From positions 62,001 through 126,000 of the forward strand of contig NZ_FNVF01000012.1 of assembly GCF_900107975.1 (NCBI RefSeq): DNA of 64,000 nt. Reading direction: 5' to 3'. Below, one piece after another: positions 24,647 through 33,141 of the stretch (its first letter is position 1; the number at the start of each line of letters is the position of its first letter). The translations under genes were made by a program, and so were the position numbers. Under the pieces are notes generated by a model. The model saw only the letters and a list, made by a program, of their open reading frames with translations. It did no database searches and had not been told where the DNA came from. Origin of the DNA: Paenibacillus sp. UNC499MF (GTDB lineage: Bacteria > Bacillota > Bacilli > Paenibacillales > NBRC-103111).

Positions 24647-25159
24647 GTGGGTATTTTAAGCGGCAATCCGAAAGATGAACCGATGCACTTCGGAGAAATT
24701 AACAGCGTGTGGCAGTTTTCCATGGCAGCTAAAGGCTCCGTCTCCTGCTACCAGGCGTATTTGAATCATGCCGGCGATAAGGACCTCAAAAAAATACTGG
24801 ACGATCTTATCGATCAGGCAAAGCTTGAAATCAAAGAGTGTGACACATTGCTAACCGATAACGGTATCCCTACGGCTCCCGTGCTGCCGGAACGGCCCTC
24901 CGTTAAACTGGAAGATATCCCGCCAGGTGCCCGTTTCTCGGATCCGGAAATTGCCGCGAAGCTGGCTGCGGATACGGCGATCGGCCTGGTTGCCTGCAGC
25001 CAGGCTATGGGTCAGGCTATTCGGGAAGATATCGGCGCATTGTTCGCCAAATATCATCTGACCAAGGCCGCCCTGGGCACCCGTATTTTGGAGCTCAACA
25101 AGGAAAAGGGCTGGCTCGTCCCTCCCCCGCTGCAGCTGAAACGTCCTGAAACCGAATAA
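24647..25159 (+). CDS. DUF3231 family protein
   Basis: 170 residues, a four-helix-bundle-like all-alpha protein. Features: HFGEINSVWQFSMAAKGSVS, a Tyr/His helix (YQAYLNHAGDKDLKKILDDL), the DNGIPTAP loop and the FSDPEIAAKLAADTAIGLVA helix. This is one repeat of the DUF3231 family, which in Bacillales is usually two repeats long; function unproven, linked to spores in some annotations. GTG 24647 follows AAGGGAGCGAAAC. Strong terminator downstream. Confidence 0.8.
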   Translation: MGILSGNPKDEPMHFGEINSVWQFSMAAKGSVSCYQAYLNHAGDKDLKKILDDLIDQAKLEIKECDTLLTDNGIPTAPVLPERPSVKLEDIPPGARFSDPEIAAKLAADTAIGLVACSQAMGQAIREDIGALFAKYHLTKAALGTRILELNKEKGWLVPPPLQLKRPETE

Positions 25160-25177
25160 GCCTGTCTATGTCAGTGT

Positions 25178-25204
25178 ATCCTGCCTCCCGGCAGGATTTT
25201 TTTA
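25178..25204 (+). terminator. terminator of the DUF3231 gene
   Basis: TCCTGCC tccc GGCAGGA then T-run. Confidence 0.9.
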
Positions 25205-25380
25205 TTTCTCCCAACTATTTTATTCTTCGACTCTTCTTCCCCTTCAGGATGAAAAATGTCAAAAAAGAGAAAATTTCTCCCTGATAATAAAAAAATCCCC
25301 CTTTTTCTGGTAAAAAGTTTAAACGATAATAGGAGAGCAAGCAGATTCACAGACTTGCAGCAGCACGTTTTACAACAATA

Positions 25381-25478
25381 AATGACTTCCGCTGCCGCCT
25401 GACGAAGGTACCGTTCCTTACTTGCGGTTTTCTGTGATCAGGCTAGTCTTTTGAATGGCCGATCGTACGGAAGTCATT
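25381..25478 (+). promoter_or_regulatory. foldable leader element before the chitinase gene
   Basis: AATGACTTCCG (25381-25391) pairs exactly with CGGAAGTCATT (25468-25478). Within this 11-bp closing stem, GCCTGA (25397-25402) pairs with TCAGGC (25438-25443), enclosing an AAGG/CCTT hairpin (25405-25419). The nested layout resembles a structured mRNA leader; a MITE-like element with short terminal repeats is the alternative. I do not match it to a known riboswitch class. It ends 76 bases before the start codon. Confidence 0.5.
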
Positions 25479-25510
25479 ACGAAATGAGGTGGAGCAGCGA
25501 AAAACTTTCA

Positions 25511-25524
25511 TGTAAGCGGTATCA
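25511..25524 (+). promoter_or_regulatory. cre site (CcpA operator)
   Basis: TGTAAGCGGTATCA fits the cre consensus TGWAANCGNTNWCA at every position. Located 30 bases before the chitinase start, where CcpA binding would repress expression when glucose is present. Confidence 0.75.
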
Positions 25525-25554
25525 CATCTTTCTATTATAAGGAGGCATTAAGTA

Positions 25555-27114
25555 ATGAATTGGCAATCTATCCGCTCTCAATCTCCCAAGCAGATCGTGT
25601 TACGCGTTCTTCTCATCTTATCCCTGCTTGTATCTCTGCTGCCTTTCCTCGGTTTGAGTACGCAGCAGGCTTCCGCAGCTTCAAGTGTTGCGGCTGCCGC
25701 TTGTACGGAAGCGGCCTGGGAATCGGCTAAAGTCTACACGGGTGGACAAAAAGTTTCTTATAACGGTAAAGTATTCGAAGCGAAATGGTGGACGCAGGGT
25801 GAAACGCCTTCCCAGACGAACACGTGGGGAAGCTGGAAATACGTCAGCGACTGCACAGGCGGTGGCGGCCCGGCGGATACAACGGCTCCGACGGCTCCTG
25901 CAAGCCTGACTTCGACCGCCAAAACATCCACAAGCGTTACGCTTTCGTGGAATGCTTCCACGGATAATGTCGGCGTAACCGGCTACAACGTATACAACGG
26001 TTCCGCACTGGCAGCATCGGTAACCGGTACAACCGCTACGGTAACCGGCCTGACAGCCAACACCGCTTACTCTTTCAGCGTTAAAGCGAAGGATGCGGCA
26101 GGCAACTTGTCGGCAGCCAGCAATGTTCTCGCGGTGACTACATCCACGGACGGCGGAGGTACGACACCTCTTACTAAAATCAACGGCGCCTACGTTGCTT
26201 CCTGGCATTTCCCGGCCGTGAGCACGGTTCCCGCCAACAAATTGACGCACATCTTCTATGCGTTCGCGGATGTCGCCAATAACGGCGTCAGCGGCGGAGA
26301 TACTTCGCAAATCGCCCAACTGGTCACGCTGAAACAGAAAAATCCGAACCTGAAAGTTCTGATTTCAGTAGGCGGATGGGGCCGTTCCGACGGTTTTGTA
26401 AGCGCGGCTTCCAACGATGCGAACCGTACCGCTTTCGCTAACAGCGCCCTGCAGTATATCCGTGCCAACAAGCTCGACGGAATCGATCTGGACTGGGAGT
26501 ATCCGACAGCGGCGGATAAACAAAACTATACTCTTTTCCTGAAAAAGCTTCGTGAAGTTCTCGATGCCGGAAGCGCGGCCGACGGCCGGACAGGCTCCAA
26601 AAAGTATGAAATCACTGCGGCTATGGGCGCTTCCGAGTACGGCGTACAAGGAATCGACCTGGGCAGCGTACACCCTTACTTCAACTTCATTAACATCATG
26701 ACCTATGACATGCAGGTAGGTGCCAACACGCACCACACGAACCTGTACACGTCTTCTCTCAATTCTAGCTACAGTGTGGATAATGCCGTGAAGCTTTATA
26801 AAGGACGCGGCGTTCCGTCCGAGAAAATCGTAATCGGCGGAGCCTTCTATTCCCACGGTGCCGGCGATTACACGTATGACGAGCTCAAAGCCAGCTACAT
26901 CAACAAAAACGGCTGGACCCGCCAATGGGACGATGTTGCCAAAGCTCCATACCTCACTAACGGCAGCAGCATGCTGAGCTACGACGATGCGGAATCTCTG
27001 ACTCATAAAGTCAACTATCTCAAAAGCAACAACCTGGGCGGCATCATGTTCTGGGAGTATGGTCAAAACCTGGGCGGAGAGCTTTTGGATGCCATCTATA
27101 CCGCTCTGAAATAA
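25555..27114 (+). CDS. secreted chitinase (GH18) with CBM5/12 and fibronectin-III domains
   Basis: 519 residues. Signal peptide of about 41 residues (ends QQASAA); chitin-binding CBM5/12 module (about 51-101, with [13 protein letters not shown] and the closing Cys); fibronectin-III domain (about 106-196); GH18 TIM barrel (about 205-519). Catalytic motif [10 protein letters not shown] spans 308-317, with E315 the proton donor; the SVGGW strand at about 272 is also conserved. It hydrolyses chitin outside the cell. A cre site and a foldable leader upstream suggest control by carbon source. ATG follows ATAAGGAGGCATTAAGTA. Confidence 0.96.
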   Translation: MNWQSIRSQSPKQIVLRVLLILSLLVSLLPFLGLSTQQASAASSVAAAACTEAAWESAKVYTGGQKVSYNGKVFEAKWWTQGETPSQTNTWGSWKYVSDCTGGGGPADTTAPTAPASLTSTAKTSTSVTLSWNASTDNVGVTGYNVYNGSALAASVTGTTATVTGLTANTAYSFSVKAKDAAGNLSAASNVLAVTTSTDGGGTTPLTKINGAYVASWHFPAVSTVPANKLTHIFYAFADVANNGVSGGDTSQIAQLVTLKQKNPNLKVLISVGGWGRSDGFVSAASNDANRTAFANSALQYIRANKLDGIDLDWEYPTAADKQNYTLFLKKLREVLDAGSAADGRTGSKKYEITAAMGASEYGVQGIDLGSVHPYFNFINIMTYDMQVGANTHHTNLYTSSLNSSYSVDNAVKLYKGRGVPSEKIVIGGAFYSHGAGDYTYDELKASYINKNGWTRQWDDVAKAPYLTNGSSMLSYDDAESLTHKVNYLKSNNLGGIMFWEYGQNLGGELLDAIYTALK

Positions 27115-27135
27115 ACGTTGGTTCCGTTCGGAACG

Positions 27136-27178
27136 AAAAAGCTGTCCCGTTGTCCTCCTTGGACCGGGGCAGTTTTTA
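27136..27178 (+). terminator. terminator of the chitinase gene
   Basis: AAAAAGCTGTCCCG / CGGGGCAGTTTTTA hairpin about 20 bases after the stop, with T-run. Confidence 0.8.
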
Positions 27179-27242
27179 TTTTGGAGGTTTAGTTACTTCT
27201 GCCTGAATCAGCCGTTTACTTTTGAGCGGAGACATGGTATAG

Positions 27243-27266
27243 TTATTTCGAAAATAGTAGAAATAA
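27243..27266. promoter_or_regulatory. ArsR-type operator, copy 1
   Basis: TTATTTC-N10-GAAATAA palindrome, 51 bases before the ArsR-type start. The same TTTC-N10-GAAA form recurs at 27597 and 27701. Confidence 0.7.
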
Positions 27267-27317
27267 GAAAATCAGCAGGCAGCATATCAGGCCGGATGAA
27301 AAAAGGGTGCAGCTAGC

Positions 27318-27584
27318 ATGGAAACGAATCAAGCCGTTAAAGTACATAGGGCGCTGGGTGAGCATACGCGCTATAAAATCGTTCAAATTCTGTCCAAGGA
27401 AAGCAACCTTTGTCCAGCGGAGCTCGAGATCCGCTTGGAATCGATCGCTCTTTCCACCTTGTCCCATCATTTAAAACAATTGGCGGACTGCGGACTGCTT
27501 CATTCCCAGAAAAAAGGAACCTACATTTACTACAGTCTGAATGAAGATACGGTCAAAAAATATGCGCCTTATTTGGCCGAGTAG
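27318..27584 (+). CDS. ArsR-family transcriptional regulator
   Basis: 88 residues, a compact winged helix: VHRALGEHTRYKIVQILSK, ELEIRLESIALSTLSHHLKQ as recognition helix, and the GTYIYYSLNEDTVKKY wing. It has single Cys residues (LCPAE, ADCGLL) but no CxC metal site. ATG follows AAAAAAGGGTGCAGCTAGC. It sits between one operator and two further copies before the MFS gene, so autoregulation and control of the transporter are likely. The inducer is unknown. Confidence 0.9.
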   Translation: METNQAVKVHRALGEHTRYKIVQILSKESNLCPAELEIRLESIALSTLSHHLKQLADCGLLHSQKKGTYIYYSLNEDTVKKYAPYLAE

Positions 27585-27596
27585 TTTTTTTGTTCA

Positions 27597-27620
27597 ATAT
27601 TTCGATATAACTAGAAACAT
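27597..27620. promoter_or_regulatory. ArsR-type operator, copy 2
   Basis: ATATTTC-N10-GAAACAT, 13 bases after the regulator stop; same spacing as copies 1 and 3. Confidence 0.6.
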
Positions 27621-27700
27621 CTAAATAAAGGCTTTTTAAATGAAAGACTTACGTGCCTTAACAGCTTGATCACCCCTGATTTTTATATCTATCTATTTTC

Positions 27701-27722
27701 TATTTCTATATTTTTAGAAATA
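27701..27722. promoter_or_regulatory. ArsR-type operator, copy 3
   Basis: TATTTC-N10-GAAATA, 28 bases before the MFS start. Confidence 0.7.
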
Positions 27723-27749
27723 TAATATTACAAGAAATGAGGATGACAC

Positions 27750-28931
27750 ATGTTTAAACCGTGGAAAATTTATATGCTTGCTCTGATCAGCTTTCTGGTG
27801 GGAACGTCCGAATACATCATTGCCGGAATTCTGGATAAAATCGCCGCCAGCCTCGACATCTCCCTGGTTGCGGCCGGTCAGCTGATTACCGTCTTTTCGC
27901 TCGTTTACGGGCTCGGGACTCCCCTGCTAATCGCTTTGACGGCCCGCTGGGAACGGCGCAAATTACTGATCTTCTCCCTGGGGCTTTTTGTCGTCGCGAA
28001 CGTGCTCGCCTATATACTGCCGGGCTTTGCCGCTTTTGTAGGAGCCCGCGTTCTGATGGCGCTCGGTGCGGGTGTAGTCGTCGTGACCGCCTTGACCTTA
28101 GCCGCCAAAATCGCCCCCTCCGGTAAACAGGCAAGCGCGATAGCGACCGTCATTATGGGCTTTACCGCTTCTCTCATCGTGGGTGTTCCGCTCGGAAGGC
28201 TGGTTGCGGCGGCTTATGACTGGAAAACGGTTTTCGCCGGGATCGGCGCGCTCGGACTGCTGGCGATGTTCATTCTGTCCGTCACCATCCCGAAAACGGA
28301 AGGAGACGCACCCGTTCCTCTTCGCGAACAGCTGAATTTGCTCAAACAGCCGCGGATACTCCTGGCTCTGTCGGTAACTTTCTTTTGGCTCGGAGGATAT
28401 TCCATCGCTTACACTTACATTTCCCCGTATCTGCTGACGATTACCGGAATGAATGAGAAGATGCTGAGCGCCGCACTGCTTGCATTCGGCATCGCCAGCC
28501 TCGTCGGTTCCAAGATCGGCGGCTACAGCGCCGACAAATGGGGGGTGTTCCGCACGCTCATGTCCGGCATGACTCTGCACGTCATCACGCTGGTTTTGCT
28601 GACGCTGGCCGCCCACTCCCCTGTCGTCGTATTCGCCTTGCTGATTTTGTGGTCGTTCGCAGCCTGGTCTTCCGGCCCGACCCAGCAGTATAATCTCGTC
28701 ACAATGGCACCCGAATCATCCGGAATTATGCTCAGTCTGAACAATTCCGTGATGCAGCTTTCCATGGCGGCCGGTGCCGGGATCGGGGGTATTATTGTCG
28801 GAAGCGTCTCATTGAACGCCGTTACATGGATCGGAGCTGCCGGAGTCGCTGCCGCAATTCTCATCAATCTCGTCTCTTTCAAGCTTTCGAATGCGCAAAA
28901 ACGCAAATCAGAGAACATGCAGCACGCCTGA
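27750..28931 (+). CDS. MFS transporter (DHA1-type efflux)
   Basis: 393 residues, twelve hydrophobic helices. Opens with FLVGTSEYIIAGILDKIAAS, typical of the AraJ/YdhP-like sugar or drug efflux subgroup; loop 2-3 reads ALTARWERRKLLIF, and helix 5 carries the PLGRLVAA motif. It should export a small molecule against the proton gradient; the substrate is unknown. Control by the upstream ArsR-type repressor through the operators at 27597 and 27701 is indicated. No clear terminator. Confidence 0.9.
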   Translation: MFKPWKIYMLALISFLVGTSEYIIAGILDKIAASLDISLVAAGQLITVFSLVYGLGTPLLIALTARWERRKLLIFSLGLFVVANVLAYILPGFAAFVGARVLMALGAGVVVVTALTLAAKIAPSGKQASAIATVIMGFTASLIVGVPLGRLVAAAYDWKTVFAGIGALGLLAMFILSVTIPKTEGDAPVPLREQLNLLKQPRILLALSVTFFWLGGYSIAYTYISPYLLTITGMNEKMLSAALLAFGIASLVGSKIGGYSADKWGVFRTLMSGMTLHVITLVLLTLAAHSPVVVFALLILWSFAAWSSGPTQQYNLVTMAPESSGIMLSLNNSVMQLSMAAGAGIGGIIVGSVSLNAVTWIGAAGVAAAILINLVSFKLSNAQKRKSENMQHA

Positions 28932-29179
28932 CTGTCTGAATGCAGGCGCCAAGTTATCCCGGCGGAGGCAGCTTTTTTACGAACGACTCGTTCTTGCACG
29001 GTGCTGCCTTGCTGAGTCCAGCTCCCTGTTCAGCTAAAGAATAGCAGCCGGTAAGAAAGCTCATCCGCCGTTCCTTTACAAATTCTCCATCATACACTTA
29101 CTTAACGTTAACAAAGCCCTGCTATAGTCAGGTTTAGTAGTTCATACATACTATCCGACTTAGAAGGGGAGCTGCAACA

Positions 29180-30634
29180 ATGAAAAAGAATTGGCTTATC
29201 GCCGCATCGGCAGTACTCACGCTCGTATCCGGAACGGGGTCCGCTTTTGCCGCGGATCTGAAAGGTTCTACGGCGGATTCGGTCACCTACACCAACAACG
29301 GGGAAGCCGTTGCTCCGTCTGTTCCGGCCGTGAACATTGACGGCAGTCTGTATCTGCCTTTCCGCGCCCTCAGTGAAGCGACCGGCAAATACGTCGACTG
29401 GGACGAGTTCCGCAGCCGTGTTTCTCTGACGGACAAGCCTGCACTGACAGGCAAATACAAATTGAATGCCCCCGATCTGGCCAAAGGCGTCAAAATGGGC
29501 ATCGGCTCCTCGCTGACCCACATTCCGGGCGATCCGGACAACGTTTTCTACACAACGGCGGACCGCGGCCCGAACGGAGAAGTCGATGTGAAAGGAACGA
29601 CCGTCCGTACGTTCCCGCTCGTTGATTACACGCCGACCATTTACAAAATCGAAATAAAAGACGGTCAAATCAACATTCTCGACCAATTCCCTCTTAAGTT
29701 GAACGGAATCAATCCGGCAACCGGAAAAGCTAACGTCAGCGGTCTGCCGAACATCAAAGGACGGGACGAAGTGCCTTTCGACGCCAAAGCCGAGAAAGAA
29801 CTCGCATACGATCCGTACGGCCTTGACGTAGAGGGCCTGGCCTACAACCCTAAAGACGACACGTTCTGGATATCGGACGAATACGGTCCCTCCCTCGCGC
29901 ATGTAAAACGCGACGGCACCCTGATCGAACGCATCGTGCCTAAAGGCTGGTCCGCTCAAGTATCCACGCCTCTGGTGCCTGCCCGTGAAACGCTGCCGGC
30001 CGTTTACAACAAGCTCCGCCAAAACCGCGGCGCCGAAGCCGTAGGCATCACACCGGACGGTCGCTATATGTTTATGGCGATGCAGAGCCCGCTGCGCAGC
30101 CCGAATAAGGAATCCGACAATTCCCGTCAGCTGCGTATCGTCAAGTTTAATCTGGAAACGCTGGAGCCGGTAGCCGAATTCGCTTACCTTGCGGAAGACG
30201 CCAAAGGCTTCAAAGGATTGAAGCAGGCCGACATCGTCATTTCGGACCTCGTGGTGGTGGACGAAAATACGCTGCTTATCGACGAGCGCGACAAAAATGC
30301 GGGAGACAAAGCGCAGCTCAAACGCGTTTATTCCATCGATCTGACCAATGCAACCAACATTCTCGGCAAATACGACGACACCAAAACGGCAGGTAAAACA
30401 CTGGAGCAAATGACACCGGCCGAGCTGAAAGCTCAGGGCATCCTTCCTCCTTCCAAAAGAACATTGCTCGATCTGGTCGCTTTCAAATATCCGTACGAGA
30501 AAGTGGAAGGCGTTTCTCTCGTAAACGGCAATACGCTTGTTATCGTCAACGACAACGACTTCGGCGTCGACAGCAGCTCCCCGGAAAACGGCACCGAGCT
30601 CTGGACATTCAAGCTCCCTTACTCCATCAAGTAA
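29180..30634 (+). CDS. secreted phytase-like esterase with Cu-amine-oxidase-N stalk
   Basis: 484 residues. Signal peptide of about 24 residues (ends AFA); a copper-amine-oxidase-N-type segment about 30-85 (NIDGSLYLPFRALSEATGKY), a dimerisation or surface stalk common in Paenibacillus; then the 'esterase-like activity of phytase' domain (about 95-484), with GLAYNPKDDTFWISDEYGPS and AVGITPDGRYMFMAM as marker strands. Family members hydrolyse phosphoesters in a beta-propeller; the substrate here is unproven. ATG follows AGAAGGGGAGCTGCAACA. A terminator follows. Confidence 0.85.
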   Translation: MKKNWLIAASAVLTLVSGTGSAFAADLKGSTADSVTYTNNGEAVAPSVPAVNIDGSLYLPFRALSEATGKYVDWDEFRSRVSLTDKPALTGKYKLNAPDLAKGVKMGIGSSLTHIPGDPDNVFYTTADRGPNGEVDVKGTTVRTFPLVDYTPTIYKIEIKDGQINILDQFPLKLNGINPATGKANVSGLPNIKGRDEVPFDAKAEKELAYDPYGLDVEGLAYNPKDDTFWISDEYGPSLAHVKRDGTLIERIVPKGWSAQVSTPLVPARETLPAVYNKLRQNRGAEAVGITPDGRYMFMAMQSPLRSPNKESDNSRQLRIVKFNLETLEPVAEFAYLAEDAKGFKGLKQADIVISDLVVVDENTLLIDERDKNAGDKAQLKRVYSIDLTNATNILGKYDDTKTAGKTLEQMTPAELKAQGILPPSKRTLLDLVAFKYPYEKVEGVSLVNGNTLVIVNDNDFGVDSSSPENGTELWTFKLPYSIK

Positions 30635-30649
30635 ACGCGTAAAATAGCT

Positions 30650-30689
30650 AACCCGGTTAGGACCTCGGTCCGCCGGGTTTTATTTTTTT
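30650..30689 (+). terminator. terminator of the phytase-like gene
   Basis: AACCCGG / CCGGGTT stem then TTTATTTTTTT. Confidence 0.85.
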
Positions 30690-30785
30690 GGACACGGCTC
30701 GGGTACTCGGAAAATTTTCTATATTAAAATGCGAAACGGTCTTGGCCGCTGTTCTGCCGTTTTGCTTTTCATAAATTACCACCGG

Positions 30786-31226
30786 TCAAAACGGACTTTT
30801 ATCCTCTTCATGAACATGCATGATCATCAGCGTATTGGATACTCCGAAACTCATCATCGCGTCCTGGAACGCGGCAAGCGATTCCATCGATTCGCTTCTC
30901 GTTTTTAGCATATAATTGAACTCTCCGCTAATCCGGTACAGCTCGGCCACCTCCGGGGAAGATTCGCAATAACTTACAAACTCCCGGCATTTAACGGTTT
31001 TAAACAACATAAAAGCTTGAATGCCCCGGTCTAATTTACCGGGATCGAACTTCGCTTTATAGGCGGTAATAATCCCCTGCTCTTCGAGCTTTTGGATGCG
31101 CTCTCTCACTGCCGGCTGGGTCATGGAAATGATGCGGCCGATTTCGGCAACCGGTATGCGCGCGTTTGTATGCAGCAAGTTCATGATTTTACGGTCGGTA
31201 TCGTCGGGCTTAGCCGTCTCTCGCAT
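30786..31226 (-). CDS. Lrp/AsnC-family transcriptional regulator
   Basis: 146 residues: N-terminal HTH (DDTDRKIMNLLHTNARIPVA, then ISMTQPAVRERIQKLEEQGI) and C-terminal RAM ligand domain (about 75-146, ending TLMIMHVHEEDKSPF). Lrp-type proteins respond to amino acids. AGGAGGATTATA precedes the ATG. Divergent from an SDR gene, which it may control. Confidence 0.9.
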   Translation of the reverse strand: MRETAKPDDTDRKIMNLLHTNARIPVAEIGRIISMTQPAVRERIQKLEEQGIITAYKAKFDPGKLDRGIQAFMLFKTVKCREFVSYCESSPEVAELYRISGEFNYMLKTRSESMESLAAFQDAMMSFGVSNTLMIMHVHEEDKSPF

Positions 31227-31363
31227 TATAATCCTCCTAAAGCTTTTTGACGATTTTACTTATAAAACGGAAAGTATTTCGGCTCGAATCCCTTTGATTA
31301 TACCTGTTTCCTCTTCCGAATTTCCATATAATTAAACCTATAGAATCGGAAAGGATGATACGC

Positions 31364-32128
31364 ATGCATGATTTGCACGACAAAACGGCGCTCGTCACCG
31401 GAGCGAGTCGCGGAATCGGAAAGGCAATCGCCAAGAGATTGGCCCGTGACGGAGCTTGGGTAGCCGTTCATTACGTCCGGGACAAGGAGGCGGCGGAGCA
31501 GACTGTTGCCGAAATCATGGAATCCGGAGGGAGAGCTTGCAGCGTGCGGGCTGATCTGGGCTCCATGCAGGGCGTGGAACAGCTGTTTGAGCAATTGGAC
31601 ACCCTCTCCGTCAAACATACGGGAAGCAGTTCCCTCGATATTCTCGTCAACAATGCCGGAATCGGCACACAAGGTTCGATCGAAACGACGACCGAAGAAG
31701 AGTTTGACGAGCTGATCGCCGTCAATATCAAAGCCCCGTTTTTTATTATTCAAAAAGCGCTGCCCCGGCTGCGCAGCGGAGGACGCATCGTGAATATTTC
31801 CTCTGTGGAAACACGCATCGCGTTCCCCGCTTCCATTGCCTATGGGTTGACGAAAGGCGCCTTGAATACGATGACGCTGCCGCTGGCGAAACAGTTGGGC
31901 GAAAGAGGCATTACCGTGAACACGATCCTCCCCGGCTACACGGAAACCGATATTAACGCGGACATTCTGAGCGATCCGGCGGTCCGGGAGTATGCGGCAG
32001 GCATGTCCGCTTTCGGCCGACTCGGACAAGTCGGAGATATCGCGGATGCGGCGTCCTTTCTGGCGTCGGAGGACAGCCGGTGGGTCACCGCCCAGATTCT
32101 CGACGTATCCGGCGGCGCCCGTCTCTAA
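31364..32128 (+). CDS. short-chain dehydrogenase/reductase
   Basis: 254 residues from ATG 31364; GGAAAGG directly abuts the earlier ATG at 31355 and is correctly spaced for this one. NAD(P) motif TGASRGIG, NNAG strand, catalytic SSVE...YGLTKGAL (Ser-Tyr-x3-Lys), and the ending FLASEDSRWVTAQILDVSGG of the FabG-like classical SDRs. Substrate unknown. Divergent from the Lrp-type regulator. Confidence 0.9.
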   Translation: MHDLHDKTALVTGASRGIGKAIAKRLARDGAWVAVHYVRDKEAAEQTVAEIMESGGRACSVRADLGSMQGVEQLFEQLDTLSVKHTGSSSLDILVNNAGIGTQGSIETTTEEEFDELIAVNIKAPFFIIQKALPRLRSGGRIVNISSVETRIAFPASIAYGLTKGALNTMTLPLAKQLGERGITVNTILPGYTETDINADILSDPAVREYAAGMSAFGRLGQVGDIADAASFLASEDSRWVTAQILDVSGGARL

Positions 32129-32172
32129 ATACCGGAGCAGCGGCTGCAGCTCGGACACCCGTTTTGCCAACT

Positions 32173-32213
32173 AAAAAGACAGACTCTCTTCTAAAAGAAA
32201 GTCTGTCTTTTTT
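32173..32213. terminator. bidirectional terminator
   Basis: AAAAAGACAGACT / AGTCTGTCTTTTTT between convergent SDR and peptidase genes. Confidence 0.9.
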
Positions 32214-32221
32214 CATTCCGC

Positions 32222-33088
32222 TTATGAAGTTAGAAAGCCGCGGACGATCCGGATATATTCATCCGGTTCTTCCATGTACCCCACATGAGAGCTGTTCTCC
32301 AGCACATGAAAATCCGAATGCGGAACCAACGAATGATAATAAAACGTAGACTCCGGCGCCGCTTCGTCATACCGGCCGCACAGGAACAGCGACCACACGT
32401 TAATCTCATGAAGCCGCGGTGTAACGTCGTAGGTTTTCAGACTGCCGGTCGGACAAAATTCGGAAGGTCCCCACATGGACATGTAAATGTCCTTATTGGC
32501 CTTTTTCCGGCTTTCCAGCATGACCGCCGGCTTCGGATCTATGCGGCATACGTGGCGCCGGTAGTATTCATCCATCGCTTCCCGGTAGTCGTCCGAATCG
32601 GTTGTGCCCTGCTCCTCGCTGCGCGCGATAACCGCCTGAACCTCCTCCGGCAATTGAGCCAGAAAGCGGTCCGCATCTTCTTTCCAGCGCGCCGCGCTCA
32701 GGCAGGGACTGGAGAAAATGACGCTGCGCACTCCGGCGGGCTTGCGCTCGATCAAGTAAGAAGCCGCAAGCATTGTGCCCCAGGAATGCCCGAGCAGATG
32801 AACCTCGTCCAGCCCGAGTGCCTCTCTGACACAAACCAGTTCATCCATGAACCTTTCCGTCCGCCACAAAGAGGGATCTTCCGGCCTGTCCGAGTTGCCC
32901 CCTCCGAGCTGATCGTAGAAAATAACCGGCCGCTCGGCCGCCAGCACGTGCAGCGCCGCTTTTAGCGGATCGTGCGTATTGCCTGGCCCGCCGTGAAGCA
33001 CAAGCAGAGGCGTTCCGCCTCCTTCTCCCAGCGAGCAGTACCACACTTTGCCCCCGGGTACTTCGATATAGCCTTCCTTTTGCCGCAT
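32222..33088 (-). CDS. pip: proline iminopeptidase-like alpha/beta hydrolase
   Basis: 288 residues of S33-family build: oxyanion-hole HGGPGNTHD (about 32-40), [11 protein letters not shown], nucleophile elbow [11 protein letters not shown] (Ser about 101), acid in [13 protein letters not shown] and base His in [15 protein letters not shown]. Removes N-terminal proline or hydrolyses related amides in the cytoplasm. GGGAGGCATGGGGG before ATG. Probably an independent gene; it follows the MFS gene by 53 bases on the same strand and could be cotranscribed. Confidence 0.9.
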   Translation of the reverse strand: MRQKEGYIEVPGGKVWYCSLGEGGGTPLLVLHGGPGNTHDPLKAALHVLAAERPVIFYDQLGGGNSDRPEDPSLWRTERFMDELVCVREALGLDEVHLLGHSWGTMLAASYLIERKPAGVRSVIFSSPCLSAARWKEDADRFLAQLPEEVQAVIARSEEQGTTDSDDYREAMDEYYRRHVCRIDPKPAVMLESRKKANKDIYMSMWGPSEFCPTGSLKTYDVTPRLHEINVWSLFLCGRYDEAAPESTFYYHSLVPHSDFHVLENSSHVGYMEEPDEYIRIVRGFLTS

Positions 33089-33141
33089 CCCCCATGCCTC
33101 CCGCTTCCTATCGTCCTTCCATTATAAAGCTTTCCGCACCT

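Noticed and set aside
29108-30409. 433-codon frame opposite the phytase-like gene
   Set aside because: The plus strand has a signal peptide and recognisable domains; the antisense frame has no motif.
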